From: Pseudoxanthobacter soli DSM 19599 | Lineage (GTDB): Bacteria; Pseudomonadota; Alphaproteobacteria; Rhizobiales; Segnochrobactraceae | DNA length: 64,000 nucleotides | NCBI RefSeq assembly: GCF_900148505.1 | Contig: NZ_FRXO01000012.1 | Location: 1 to 64,000, forward strand | Reading direction: 5' to 3' | Shown: in pieces, positions 44,601 through 52,467 of the stretch | Layout of the letters: each line of letters begins with the position of its first letter | Position numbering within the stretch: the first letter of the stretch is position 1 | Notes under the pieces: generated by a model | Databases searched by the model: none | Told to the model about the DNA's origin: nothing | What the model saw: only the letters and a program-made list of their open reading frames with translations | Translations under genes and position numbers: made by a program

Positions 44601-47278
44601 ACGCCGGTTCCGTCCGCGATGGTGGCGCCGCTCGGCGAAGAGAGCGTCAGGTTCAGCGTCTCATTGCCTTCCACGACCGTGTCGCCGTTGACCTCGATGT
44701 GAACGACCTTGGAGGTTTCGCCCGGGGCGAACGTCAGCGTGCCGGTCAGCGCCTTGTAGTCCGCCCCGGCGGTCGCCGTGCCGTTCCCCGTGGCGTAGCC
44801 GACGGTGACGGGTGTCGTGGAGGCCGCCGACAGCGTCACGGTGAACATCAGGTGCGTCGTGCCGCTGTTGCCTTCGGAGATCGAGGCGTCCGCCACCGAC
44901 AGCGTCGGCAGCACGGGCTCGGGTTCGCCGCCGCCGTTGCCGACCGGGGCGCCATTGACGAGGAAGCCTGCCGCGGCCGTGCCGCCGGAACCCGGCGTCG
45001 CCTGGAAGCCGAACGACGTCGAGCCGCTGGCCGCGACCGATCCGTTCCAGGCCGCATTGCCGATGACGTAGTGGTTGCCGACGTGGCTGACGATCACCGC
45101 GTTCCAGATGTTGGTGATCGTGAAGCTGGCATCGAACGCCACCGTCCAGCCGTTCATGGCGGCGCTGCCCGCGCCGACCGCCATGTTGGCGACGAAGCCG
45201 GATCCCCAGTTGTCGGCGACGGTGTAGTCGACCGACGTGCCGCCGGCCGGCGAGGTGGCGGTGTCGTCGTTGACGATGGTGCCGACGGCGGAGCCGTCCG
45301 CGATGGTGGCGCCGCTTGGCGAGGACAGCGTGAGGTTCAGCGTCTCGTTGGCCTCGACGGCGGTGTCGCCGGTGACGGGAACCCGCACGACCTTGGAGAT
45401 CTCGCCCGGTGCGAAGGTCAGCATGCCGCTGAGGGCGGTGTAGTCTGATCCGGCGGTGGCGGTGCCGTTGCCGGTCGCGTAGTGCACCATGACCTGCGAG
45501 GCGGAGGCCGCTGACAGCGTTACGGTGAATTCCAGGTATTTGGTGCCGCTGTTCCCTTCGGTAACCGAGGCATCGGCCACCGACAGCGTCGGCAGCACCG
45601 GGGCCACGGTGTCGTCATCGACGATCGTTCCGGTCGCCACCCCATTGGCGACGGTGGCGCCGTTCGGCGTCGACAGCGTGAGGGAGAAGGTCTCGTTGCC
45701 TTCGACGATGCGGTCGCCGATCAGCGGCACGTGGATTTCCGCCATGGTCTGGCCGGGCGCGAAGGTCAGCGTGCCGCTCACGGCCTCGTAGTCCGCCCCG
45801 GCGGTGGCAGTGCCGTCCGCTGTGGAATAGTGCACCGTCACGGTGCCGGTGGAGGCGTAGGACAGCCGCACCATGAACATCATGTGGGGTTCGCCGTCGT
45901 CGCCCTCCGCGGTCGAAACGCTCTCGATCGAAAGCGTCGGCGGTGTCGACGGGGCTTCGTCGTTGTCGACGATGGTGCCGGTCGCCGTGCCGCGGGCGAT
46001 GGTAGCGCCGGCGGGGGCCGAAAGTTGCAGCGTGAAGGCTTCGTTGGCCTCCGACACGAGATCGTTAAGCACGGACACGTGGATCTGCTTGCTCGTTTCG
46101 CCCGGCGCGAAAGTCAGCGTGCCGAGGGCGGCGGCATAGTCCATTCCAGCCATCGCCGTCCCGTTCGCGGTGGAATAGCTGACCGTCACGGGCGAAGTGG
46201 AAGCTGCCGAGAGTGTCACGGTGAACATCAGCATCGCCGTGCCGGTGTCGCCTTCCGTGACGGTCGCATCCGCCACACTGAGCGTCGGCAGTGTCGTATG
46301 CGGGCCGGCGGCATTGATCGCCGCCTGCCATTCCGCCCGGGCGGTGGTGTCGAGGGTGATGACGTTGTTGAGGTCGAGGTCGGCGAGCGACACGCCCGTG
46401 AGCGTGTAGGTCTGCCTGTTACCCGTGATGGAGATCACCACCGAGCCGTTCACCTCGGCGATGTCGAATTCCGGCGCCTTGAACCAGCCGAAATCGAGCT
46501 TGTCGGTGGCGGGGTGGAAGTCGAGCACGATGTCGGCACCGTAGTGCCATTCGATGGCGTAGGTGGTGCCGATGCTGCCGGCGGGCGGCGTGCCGGGGCC
46601 GGCCGCGGTCGGCCAGTCGTCGGTGCCGGCGGTCGGAATGTCGTCACGGCCGAGGATTTGGGAATCCGGCACGCTGGAAAAGCCGAGCTGGATGTGGACC
46701 CGGTCCTCGCGCACCTGGGCGGCATGGAACAGGAAGTTCTCGATACCGAGCTGATCGATCGTCACGCCGAGCAGGATCAGGGCCTGGCCGGTACCGGTGT
46801 TGCCGATCACCACACCCTCCGGCCCGTCGACCATGTAGATCTGCTCGCGGGTGCCGTAATAGCGGAAGTCCACGACATCGGTGGCAGGGTCGAACGATAC
46901 CCGGTCGATCTGGCCGATCTCGTGAGACCGGGCGTAGACGGTATGTGCCGCCGGCTCCACGCCGTGCTCCCAGGCGAGCGCGCCGGAGAGGTCCTGCCTC
47001 AGGTGGTCGTTCTGGATCGGCGCGAAGCTGTCGATGGTGAGCTGGCCGAGCGACACCCCGACGATGACCTGCTTCTCACCCGACCAGGGATTCATGAACG
47101 CCACGCCTTCGGGCGTGTCAATGACGATGAAGTTGTGGACGCTGACGTCGCCGAGATCGAGCTTGTCCCGCGCCGGGTCGAAGCCGACGATGTCCTGCCC
47201 CGTTGACGACACGTGATAGAGCGTGCCCGAGACGGTTTCCGCGTCGGCCTGCTGCATGACGTTCGTGCTGTCGGACAT
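41699..47278 (-). CDS. Multidomain GH5 (subfamily 1-like) endoglucanase with Calx-beta and CBM2 modules
   Basis: 1859 residues. Layout (approximate): three FxPAxDxxD repeats (30-87, 125-180, 248-300); Calx-beta 1-3 (328-665); CBM2 (675-775); Calx-beta 4 (783-893); CBM2 (903-1003); Calx-beta 5-6 (1011-1235); GH5 (1277-1635), flanked by the two halves of a seventh Calx-beta; C-terminal CBM2 (1767-1859). The catalytic domain closely follows the Acidothermus E1 cellulase (IAGVNWFGFE, SAHDY, WSWNPNSGDTGGIL). Acid is E1434 in DLHNEPYN and nucleophile E1552 in YVGEFGTN. There is no Sec signal, so export by a type I system is probable but unproven. ATG 47278 follows an AGAGGGAA site. Confidence 0.9.
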   Translation of the reverse strand: MSDSTNVMQQADAETVSGTLYHVSSTGQDIVGFDPARDKLDLGDVSVHNFIVIDTPEGVAFMNPWSGEKQVIVGVSLGQLTIDSFAPIQNDHLRQDLSGALAWEHGVEPAAHTVYARSHEIGQIDRVSFDPATDVVDFRYYGTREQIYMVDGPEGVVIGNTGTGQALILLGVTIDQLGIENFLFHAAQVREDRVHIQLGFSSVPDSQILGRDDIPTAGTDDWPTAAGPGTPPAGSIGTTYAIEWHYGADIVLDFHPATDKLDFGWFKAPEFDIAEVNGSVVISITGNRQTYTLTGVSLADLDLNNVITLDTTARAEWQAAINAAGPHTTLPTLSVADATVTEGDTGTAMLMFTVTLSAASTSPVTVSYSTANGTAMAGMDYAAALGTLTFAPGETSKQIHVSVLNDLVSEANEAFTLQLSAPAGATIARGTATGTIVDNDEAPSTPPTLSIESVSTAEGDDGEPHMMFMVRLSYASTGTVTVHYSTADGTATAGADYEAVSGTLTFAPGQTMAEIHVPLIGDRIVEGNETFSLTLSTPNGATVANGVATGTIVDDDTVAPVLPTLSVADASVTEGNSGTKYLEFTVTLSAASASQVMVHYATGNGTATAGSDYTALSGMLTFAPGEISKVVRVPVTGDTAVEANETLNLTLSSPSGATIADGSAVGTIVNDDTATSPAGGTSVDYTVADNWGSGFVANMAVGAGSAAMNGWTVAFDASFTITNIWNAVIVSHVGNHYVIGNAAWNGSVAASGSTSFGFQATPGSGGTAAAGFLVNGAPVGNGGGEPEPVLPTLSVADASISEGNSGTTHLMFTVTLSAASTTPVTVGYATGNGTATAGADYKALTGTLTFAPGETSKVVHIEVNGDTVVEGNETLNLTLSSPSGATIADGTGVGTIVNDDTATPPAGGTSVDYTVADNWGSGFVANMAVGAGSAAMNGWTVAFDASFTITNIWNAVIVSHVGNHYVIGNAAWNGSIAASSSTSFGFQATPGSGGTAAAGFLVNGAPVGSGGGEPEPVLPALSVADASVSEGNSGTTHLMFTVTLSAASTTPVTVGYATGNGTATAGSDYKALTGTLTFAPGETSKVVHIEVNGDTVVEGNETLNLTLSSPSGATIADGSAVGTIVNDDVAAPLPTVSIAGASFGEGDAGEPGHGMFVVTLSAASTTPVTVAYTTANGTAIAGSDYVAQSGTITFAPGETTKEIHVTAIGDGVVEPNETFSVVLSAPSGATIATGTATGTIVNDDAPPTGTLPSLSIDDVTVTEGDPQGGAAAGGWLSTAGNQIVDADGNSVQIAGVNWFGFESSNLAPHGLWTRGYKDMMDQMVELGFNTIRLPFSSEMLHSTATPNGIDFSKNPDLQGLSALQIMDKIVDYAGEIGIKIILDHHRSDSGAGTSGNGLWYDSQHSEASWISDWQMLAERYADDPTVIGADLHNEPYNGTWGDGGVNDWARAATEAGNAIGDVNPNWLIFVEGIGTYQGENYWWGGNLMGVRDHPIELDVNNKLVYSAHDYPNSVYAQPWFQGSDFAEDLPAKFDEMWGYIYREGIAPVYVGEFGTNLTDPKDAPWLDAITAYMSGDFNNDGVKDIPAGDQGISWTFWSWNPNSGDTGGILNSDWTTVNNQKLAYLDPIMFDFDTDVVGGDDGGEAAPALYAVFTVSLSEASAEAVSVDFHTVPGTADASDFHAIAGTVTFDPGETTKTIAVQITPDTVGETDEMFSVVLDNAAGATIARGTGQATIADDDGGVTPPTGGDGGSGGSDNPGLGDDALAMSFDLVDSWNSGFNGSVTVENNGTAAVHGWQIEIEMPYEITNIWNAEIVSHDDDTYVIRNAAWNGDIAADGEISFGFTGTGAGNPQEIDFFS
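43876..45243 (-). repeat. 684-bp tandem duplication inside the GH5 gene
   Basis: A unit of 684 bases (228 codons: one CBM2, linker and one Calx-beta) occurs twice in direct order with very few differences. For example, the segment starting at 44167 recurs at 44851, and the CBM2 start at about 44550 recurs at about 45234. The boundaries given are approximate. It is a recent in-frame domain duplication. Confidence 0.85.
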
Positions 47279-47537
47279 GGTTCCCTCTGCCTCCAAACAT
47301 GGGTGACGCCCCGGGCCTGCCCTTCGGCCGGCCGCGTTCACCTTGCGTGATCGTTGAAGGTCGATGTGTCACAGCTCGGTGAGAATTTCAGCGGACCCCT
47401 CCGGGGAAGTCGACGAACCGCGGGAAAAAGCCGACGAGTGCCGCCCGGAGGGGCGGGAAAACGCTCGCGCCGGCCGCGGAGACGCTCCAGAATAAAGCCG
47501 GCAGCCGCCGGTTATCATCGTCGGGGAGCGAGGCGAA

Positions 47538-48665
47538 ATGGCAGCGGACGCCCGCGCCGGAACGGTAGAGCACAAGACGCCGCTCGGCGCCGTGCGTGCG
47601 GCCATCGTGGAACGGTGGTATCGCATCACGCTGTTCTGGCGGACCCAGATCGTGGTCTGGAGCCTGTTCGCGGTCGCCGACATCGCGACGCGGCAGACCA
47701 TCTACAAGCACATCACCGCGGCGCTGGCGCTGACGCTGCTGATGACGCCCGTCATGATGCTGCTGACGGCCGGCCTGCGGTGGGCCTATATGCGCCTTGG
47801 CCTCGATGGACGGATTTCGTTTCGAACCAACGTCTACATGCTCGGCCTCAGTCTCATCGCGGCGCTGGTCGCCGTGGTCGTCTCCGACGCATTGCGGTGG
47901 TATTTCGACTGGCCGATTCCAAACTGGGATCGCGCCGAGGCCTGGACCGTGCTCTTGGCCTTCCACTATGCGGTGCTGCTCGGGTGGAGCCTCGGCTACG
48001 TCTGGTTCAAGGCGGAGGTCGGGATGCGGATCAATCGCCAGCGCGCCGCCCAGGCCAAGGCGGATGCGCTGCGGGCCGAACTCGCCAAGCTGCGGCTTCA
48101 GCTCGACCCGCATTTCCTCTTCAACGCGCTCAACGGCATCGCGACCGAGATCCCTGACCATCCGAAGAACGCGCTCTACATGGTGCGCGAGCTCTCCGAC
48201 TATCTGCGCTATTCCCTCGACACCATCGACGAGACCGTCGTCGCCACCGGTACCGAGGCGATGGCGCTGGTCGCCTATCTCAACGTCCAGCGCGCGCGCT
48301 TCGGCGAGAAGCTCGTCGCCCATCTCGCGGTCGATCCCGCCGCCGATGCCCGGCCGATCGCGAGCTTCCTGCTCCAGCCGCTGGTCGAAAACGCCATCAA
48401 GCACGGCAGCCGGCGCAATGTGCTCACCATCGATATCCGCGTGGAGACCTCCGGCGACGACCTCCGGGTGGCGGTGCGCAATTCCGGCACGCTCGTCCCC
48501 CATGCCAACGGCGGTGGGCGGCATTCCGGCGGGTTCGGGCTGGTGAACTTCCGTCGCAGGCTTGCCCTGCATTATCCGGGCAGGCACAGCTTCACGCTCA
48601 GCGAACGCGACGGCATGGTAGTGGCGGAACTGGTATTGAGCGGTGTCCCATGCTCCGGGTCCTGA
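47538..48665 (+). CDS. LytS-type sensor histidine kinase
   Basis: 375 residues. Four to five membrane helices lie in residues 30-160, followed by a coiled coil (RAAQAKADALRAELAKLR). The kinase domain is of the LytS/YehU type: the phosphate-accepting histidine is in LDPHFLFNALNGI at about residue 195, then LLQPLVENAIKHG (N box) and SGGFGLVNFRRRL (G box). It overlaps the LytTR regulator by 16 bases. Divergent from the GH5 gene; the 259 bases between hold both promoters. Signal unknown. Confidence 0.9.
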   Translation: MAADARAGTVEHKTPLGAVRAAIVERWYRITLFWRTQIVVWSLFAVADIATRQTIYKHITAALALTLLMTPVMMLLTAGLRWAYMRLGLDGRISFRTNVYMLGLSLIAALVAVVVSDALRWYFDWPIPNWDRAEAWTVLLAFHYAVLLGWSLGYVWFKAEVGMRINRQRAAQAKADALRAELAKLRLQLDPHFLFNALNGIATEIPDHPKNALYMVRELSDYLRYSLDTIDETVVATGTEAMALVAYLNVQRARFGEKLVAHLAVDPAADARPIASFLLQPLVENAIKHGSRRNVLTIDIRVETSGDDLRVAVRNSGTLVPHANGGGRHSGGFGLVNFRRRLALHYPGRHSFTLSERDGMVVAELVLSGVPCSGS

Positions 48666-49381
48666 TCGTCGACGACGAACCCCTTGCGCGGCGCGGCCTC
48701 GGTCAGCTGCTGTCCGAACACGCCTCTGTGGCGGTCGTGGGCGAAGCCGGCAGCATCGGCGATGCCCTCACGCTGATCGAGCGTCAGAAGCCCGACGCGG
48801 TGTTCCTTGACATCGAGCTCGACGAGAACGGCGACGGCTTCGACCTGATCGGGAAACTCGACGATCCGCCGCGGATCGTCTTCGTGACCGCCTATGCCCG
48901 CCATGCCGTCGAGGCGTTCGCGGTCGAGGCGGTGGACTTCCTGCTGAAGCCCGTTTCCCCGGCGCGTCTGGCGGAAACCCTCGGCCGCGTCCAGCGTCTC
49001 GTCGCCGCCGGTCAGACGGGCAGCGAGGAGGAGGGCGCGACAATCGCGCTGCGCGTTCCCGGCCGCACCGTGGTGGCCGCCCACGCAGACATCATCGCGC
49101 TGCGGGCCGACGGCGACTTCACCCACGTGCTGCTCGCCGGCCAGCCGCCGCTGATGATCCTGCGCACGCTGACCTCGTTCGAGGAGGCGCTTCCCGCGCC
49201 GCCGTTCCTGCGGCTCGGCCGGTCGCTCATCATCAATTTCGCGCGTCTCAAGTCCCTCGAAACCCCCAGCCACGGCGCCCCGCGCATCGTGCTCGCCGGC
49301 CTCGCCGATCCGCTGCAGCTTGGCCGCAGCGCCGCCGCGCGGCTGCGCGAGCTTCTCGACCTCGACGCCACGGAGGCGTGA
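48650..49381 (+). CDS. LytTR-type response regulator
   Basis: 243 residues. Receiver domain (1-120) with the acidic pair in LIVDDEPLARRG, phosphate-accepting Asp in AVFLDIELDENG at about residue 49, and the lysine in FLLKPVSP. The C-terminal LytTR DNA-binding domain (about 145-243) shows DIIALRADGDFTHVLLAG and PPFLRLGRSLIINFARL. Translationally coupled to the LytS-type kinase by a 16-base overlap; the pair may control the divergent cellulase gene. Confidence 0.92.
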   Translation: MLRVLIVDDEPLARRGLGQLLSEHASVAVVGEAGSIGDALTLIERQKPDAVFLDIELDENGDGFDLIGKLDDPPRIVFVTAYARHAVEAFAVEAVDFLLKPVSPARLAETLGRVQRLVAAGQTGSEEEGATIALRVPGRTVVAAHADIIALRADGDFTHVLLAGQPPLMILRTLTSFEEALPAPPFLRLGRSLIINFARLKSLETPSHGAPRIVLAGLADPLQLGRSAAARLRELLDLDATEA

Positions 49382-49551
49382 TGTCCGCATGGCCTGCCGC
49401 CGCGCGGCGGGTTCCCCCGTGAATTGCCGGGAAGGGCTGCCTAAATTGCACGCGGATGGGCTATCAAGGATGGCCGCGCCGGTTCGCGGTGCCAAATGAC
49501 ACGGCGCATCCCCCGGGCCATCGGGGCGACGCCGGATGGAGGACACAAGCC

Positions 49552-50106
49552 ATGGCGAAGACCGCCGTTATCGTCGTCGATCTTCAGAACGACTACTTCC
49601 CCGGTGGAAAATGGCCGCTGGTCGGCATCGACGAGGCTGCCGATAACGCGGCCCGTGTCATCGCCGCGGCACGCAAGGCCGGCGACCTCGTCGTGCACAT
49701 CCGCCACGAGAGCACCGAGGCCGATGCCCCGTTCTTCGTCGCCGGGTCCGAGGGTGCGCAGACCCATCCGAAGGTTCTGAACGCGGCGGGCGAGCCGGTG
49801 GTCGTGAAGCACGCCGTCAACGCCTTCCGCGACACGCCGCTGAAGAGCATCCTCGACGAGGCCGGCGTGACCGACGTCGTCATCGCCGGTGCCATGAGCC
49901 ATATGTGCGTCGATGCCGCCACCCGGGCCGCCTCGGACCTCGGCTATTCCGTCACCGTGATCCACGACGCCTGCGCCACCCACGACCAGGTCTTCGGGGG
50001 CAAGACCGTTCCCGCCGCGGACGTCCACGCCGCCTTCATGGCCGCGCTCGAGTTCGGCTATGCCAAGCTGGAGCCGGCAGACGCCTTCGTCTCGCGCGCG
50101 GGCTGA
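49552..50106 (+). CDS. Isochorismatase-fold cysteine hydrolase
   Basis: 184 residues. The catalytic triad of the superfamily is visible: Asp10 in VIVVDLQNDY, a lysine in VVVKHAVNAF at about residue 87, and the nucleophile Cys in GAMSHMCVDAA at about 123. Family members include nicotinamidases and various amidohydrolases; this one resembles general cysteine hydrolases and the substrate cannot be named. ATG 49552 has GGAGGA upstream; an earlier in-frame start has no family resemblance. It stands alone. Confidence 0.85.
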   Translation: MAKTAVIVVDLQNDYFPGGKWPLVGIDEAADNAARVIAAARKAGDLVVHIRHESTEADAPFFVAGSEGAQTHPKVLNAAGEPVVVKHAVNAFRDTPLKSILDEAGVTDVVIAGAMSHMCVDAATRAASDLGYSVTVIHDACATHDQVFGGKTVPAADVHAAFMAALEFGYAKLEPADAFVSRAG

Positions 50107-50353
50107 CGCCCGTCGCCTGAATTTGCGACGACGAGAAGGCGGCGGCCCGAGACCTGCCGCCGTCGCGACGGGCTCCGCCTTCCGTCGCGATTGTGAGAAA
50201 CCGCTCAATAGGGCATGCAGCGGAACCGGCATTATCCGCGCGCCCGGATGCGCATAAATCACCGTTGGTCCGGCGGCCACCCCAGTTCATGAGGCGGGCG
50301 CCGGTCACGGTCCTGTTTGCTTCCAGGAATCCCAACAACGGACGGGTGGCATC

Positions 50354-51394
50354 ATGCGCTACAAGACACTGGGCGGAACCGGTCTTCTGGTCTCGGAACT
50401 CTGCCTCGGCACCATGACCTTCGGCGGTCGCGGCTTCTGGACCGCCATCGGCACGCTCGACCAGTCGGTCGCCGACGGCATCGTGGCCCGCGCGCTTGAC
50501 GCGGGCGTCAACTTCATCGACACGGCGGACGTCTATTCCGAGGGACTGTCCGAGGAGATCACGGGCCGCGCGATCATCAATTCCGGGCGGCAGCGGTCGG
50601 ATGTCGTTCTGGCGACGAAGGTTTTCGGCGTCGTCGGCAAGGACCCCAACGCCCGCGGCGCCTCGCGCGGCCATATCATGGACGGCGTCAAGGCCAGCCT
50701 GAAGCGCCTCGGTACCGATTATATCGACCTCTACCAGATCCACGGCTTCGACACGATCACGCCCATCGAGGAGACGATGCGCGCGCTGGAGGACCTCGTG
50801 CGCGAGGGGCACGTGCGCTATGTCGGCGTTTCCAACTGGGCGGCCTGGACCATCATGAAGGCGCTCGGCATTCAGGATCGGCATGGCTGGTCGCGCCTCG
50901 CCACGCTGCAGGCCTATTACACCATCGCCGGCCGCGATCTCGAGCGCGAGATCGCCCCGCTGCTCCAGTCGGAGAAGCTCGGGCTGATGGTCTGGAGCCC
51001 GCTCGCCGGCGGGCTGCTGTCCGGCAAATACGACCGTGACGGCAACGGGCCGGAAGGCTCTCGGCGGGCCAGTTTCGACTTCCCGCCGGTGAACCGCGAG
51101 CGTGCCTTCGCCTGCATCGACGTGATGCGGGAAATCGCGGCGGCTCATGGTGTTTCGGTCGCCCGCGTCGCGCTCGCTTACGTGCTGGCGAAGCCGTTCG
51201 TGATGTCGATCATCATCGGTGCGCGGACTGTCGAACAGCTCGACGACAACCTCGCCGCCACCGGGCTGCGCCTGAGCGCCGAGGAGCTTGAGCGGCTCGA
51301 TGCCGTCAGCGCGCTGCCGGCGGAATATCCCGGCTGGATGCTGGAACGGCAGGGGGCTGCGGCCGCTGCTCTCTTGCGGGATTCCGCGGTCTGA
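50354..51394 (+). CDS. Aldo/keto reductase
   Basis: NADPH-dependent TIM-barrel oxidoreductase of 346 residues. The tetrad is present: Asp and Tyr in DTADVYSEG (about 57-62), Lys in LATKVFG (about 93) and His in YQIHGFD (about 132). The cofactor site reads IIIGARTVEQLDDN near residue 285. Similar to AKR subfamilies acting on general aldehydes; no partner genes nearby. Followed by the hairpin at 51412-51442. Confidence 0.9.
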   Translation: MRYKTLGGTGLLVSELCLGTMTFGGRGFWTAIGTLDQSVADGIVARALDAGVNFIDTADVYSEGLSEEITGRAIINSGRQRSDVVLATKVFGVVGKDPNARGASRGHIMDGVKASLKRLGTDYIDLYQIHGFDTITPIEETMRALEDLVREGHVRYVGVSNWAAWTIMKALGIQDRHGWSRLATLQAYYTIAGRDLEREIAPLLQSEKLGLMVWSPLAGGLLSGKYDRDGNGPEGSRRASFDFPPVNRERAFACIDVMREIAAAHGVSVARVALAYVLAKPFVMSIIIGARTVEQLDDNLAATGLRLSAEELERLDAVSALPAEYPGWMLERQGAAAAALLRDSAV

Positions 51395-51411
51395 CAGGCG
51401 CGGAACGGTAT

Positions 51412-51442
51412 CTTCCCGCGGCGCCCCGAGTGTCGCGGGAAG
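51412..51442. terminator. Hairpin after the aldo/keto reductase gene
   Basis: CTTCCCGCG (51412-51420) pairs perfectly with CGCGGGAAG (51434-51442) around a 13-base loop, 18 bases after the stop codon. No T run follows, so intrinsic termination is uncertain. Confidence 0.5.
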
Positions 51443-51819
51443 GGCCACCCGGCGGATTTCATCGCGTTTCCGGGGAGAGGAAATCAGTCCGCTAAGCGCG
51501 CGCTGCGGTGGTCTTGCAATCACAATTTGTCCGGATTGGTCCCGAAAGAACTTTATTTCAATAACTTTCGTCCGGGCAACTATCCGCGGGAAGTATCCCG
51601 CAGCGGCTGAGGCCGTCGCTGGCGCGTTCGCGAAAAGCGAACTGTATGGCTTTCGCAATTCGACTATTTCTTTGAACTTGCTGATCGGCTCTCGACACGA
51701 TGCCTCTGTGACATCGCTGCATCCCTCTCGGTGCGTTGCCCGGTCGGGGGAGCGGGAGGGCAGAAGCAGGGTCGATCAAAGACACAGAATTGAGCTATTT
51801 ATATATTTTGGGGGATCAT

Positions 51820-51927
51820 ATGAATTTATCTCGAAATTCAATTCGTATTCAATCCGGTTTTGAACGTGATGAAGATTGTTGGAATTTCGGTTCATTCAAG
51901 ATGTTCATTTTTATGTTGATGACGTGA
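51820..51927 (+). CDS. Candidate small protein, 35 residues, unknown function
   Basis: ATG is preceded by GGGGGATCAT, a strong ribosome site in an otherwise A/T-rich context. The product starts MNLSRNSIRIQSGFE and ends FIFMLMT. It has no recognised motif. A second frame over 51855-51946 also reads like protein (HFYVDDVNINTSG) and stops at a TAA, so the region may instead be a frameshifted remnant. Not recognised. Confidence 0.3.
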   Translation: MNLSRNSIRIQSGFERDEDCWNFGSFKMFIFMLMT

Positions 51928-52022
51928 ATATAAATACATCTGGATAATCCAGAGTACCTCGGGATATGTTGACATTTTTCAGAGACCCCGTCGTCTCTTC
52001 TGTCGAGCAATAAACGGAGTGG

Positions 52023-52163
52023 ATGTGCCCTGATGCTCGCAGATTGCGTTTATCTGTGTATCTTACGAATGTAAAAGATCGAAAAATTCGTCTTCATCAA
52101 GAAAAATATGTGTTTTACGGGCGAGATGGGGATGTTTTTATCTCTATTCCATTGTCGATCTGA
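52023..52163 (+). CDS. Candidate small protein, 46 residues, unknown function
   Basis: ATG follows CGGAGTGG, a short but plausible ribosome site. The product starts MCPDARRLRLSVYL and continues NVKDRKIRLHQEKYVFYGRD to end FISIPLSI. It is basic in the middle with beta-strand-like alternation. No family recognised. It lies inside the AT-rich island, on the same strand as the downstream kinase. Confidence 0.3.
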   Translation: MCPDARRLRLSVYLTNVKDRKIRLHQEKYVFYGRDGDVFISIPLSI

Positions 52164-52467
52164 AAAGACCTAAACGTTTCGAAAAAGGTGAATTTTTTAG
52201 TTACATATAAATATAATGCTCCGGATTGTGATCTGGTTCAACTTGAAGAGCGGCCCGGGCACGGGTAAAAGCCTGTTTGCGCGTTCTGTTCCGGGCGCGC
52301 CACCGGTCTGCGAAGAGGAGGCCGGGCGGCGCGTTCAGTGTGATTGGGGACACATGAAGCCAAGGCGTCCGGCTTGTCAGGCTGCATGGGCCGTTTCCCG
52401 CCTCCCTCGCCCGTCGGCGGGATGCTCGCCCCTGCGCGGTCCGCGCGCGCTTGGGAGCACCTTTCTG

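Larger units (their letters stand above)
51780..52230. other. AT-rich island between the reductase and the 7TM-DISM kinase
   Basis: About 450 bases with G+C near 35-40 percent (for example 22 of 60 bases in 51841-51900) in a genome near two thirds G+C. The surrounding 51443-51779 and 52231-52467 hold no recognised gene. The island carries two small open frames with ribosome sites (51820 and 52023). It could be acquired DNA, a decayed gene or a large regulatory region for the kinase. Confidence 0.75.

Noticed and set aside
41474-45448. A 1324-codon open frame on the plus strand opposite the GH5 gene
   Set aside because: Periodic shadow of the repeated Calx-beta and CBM2 codons; no recognisable fold or ribosome site.
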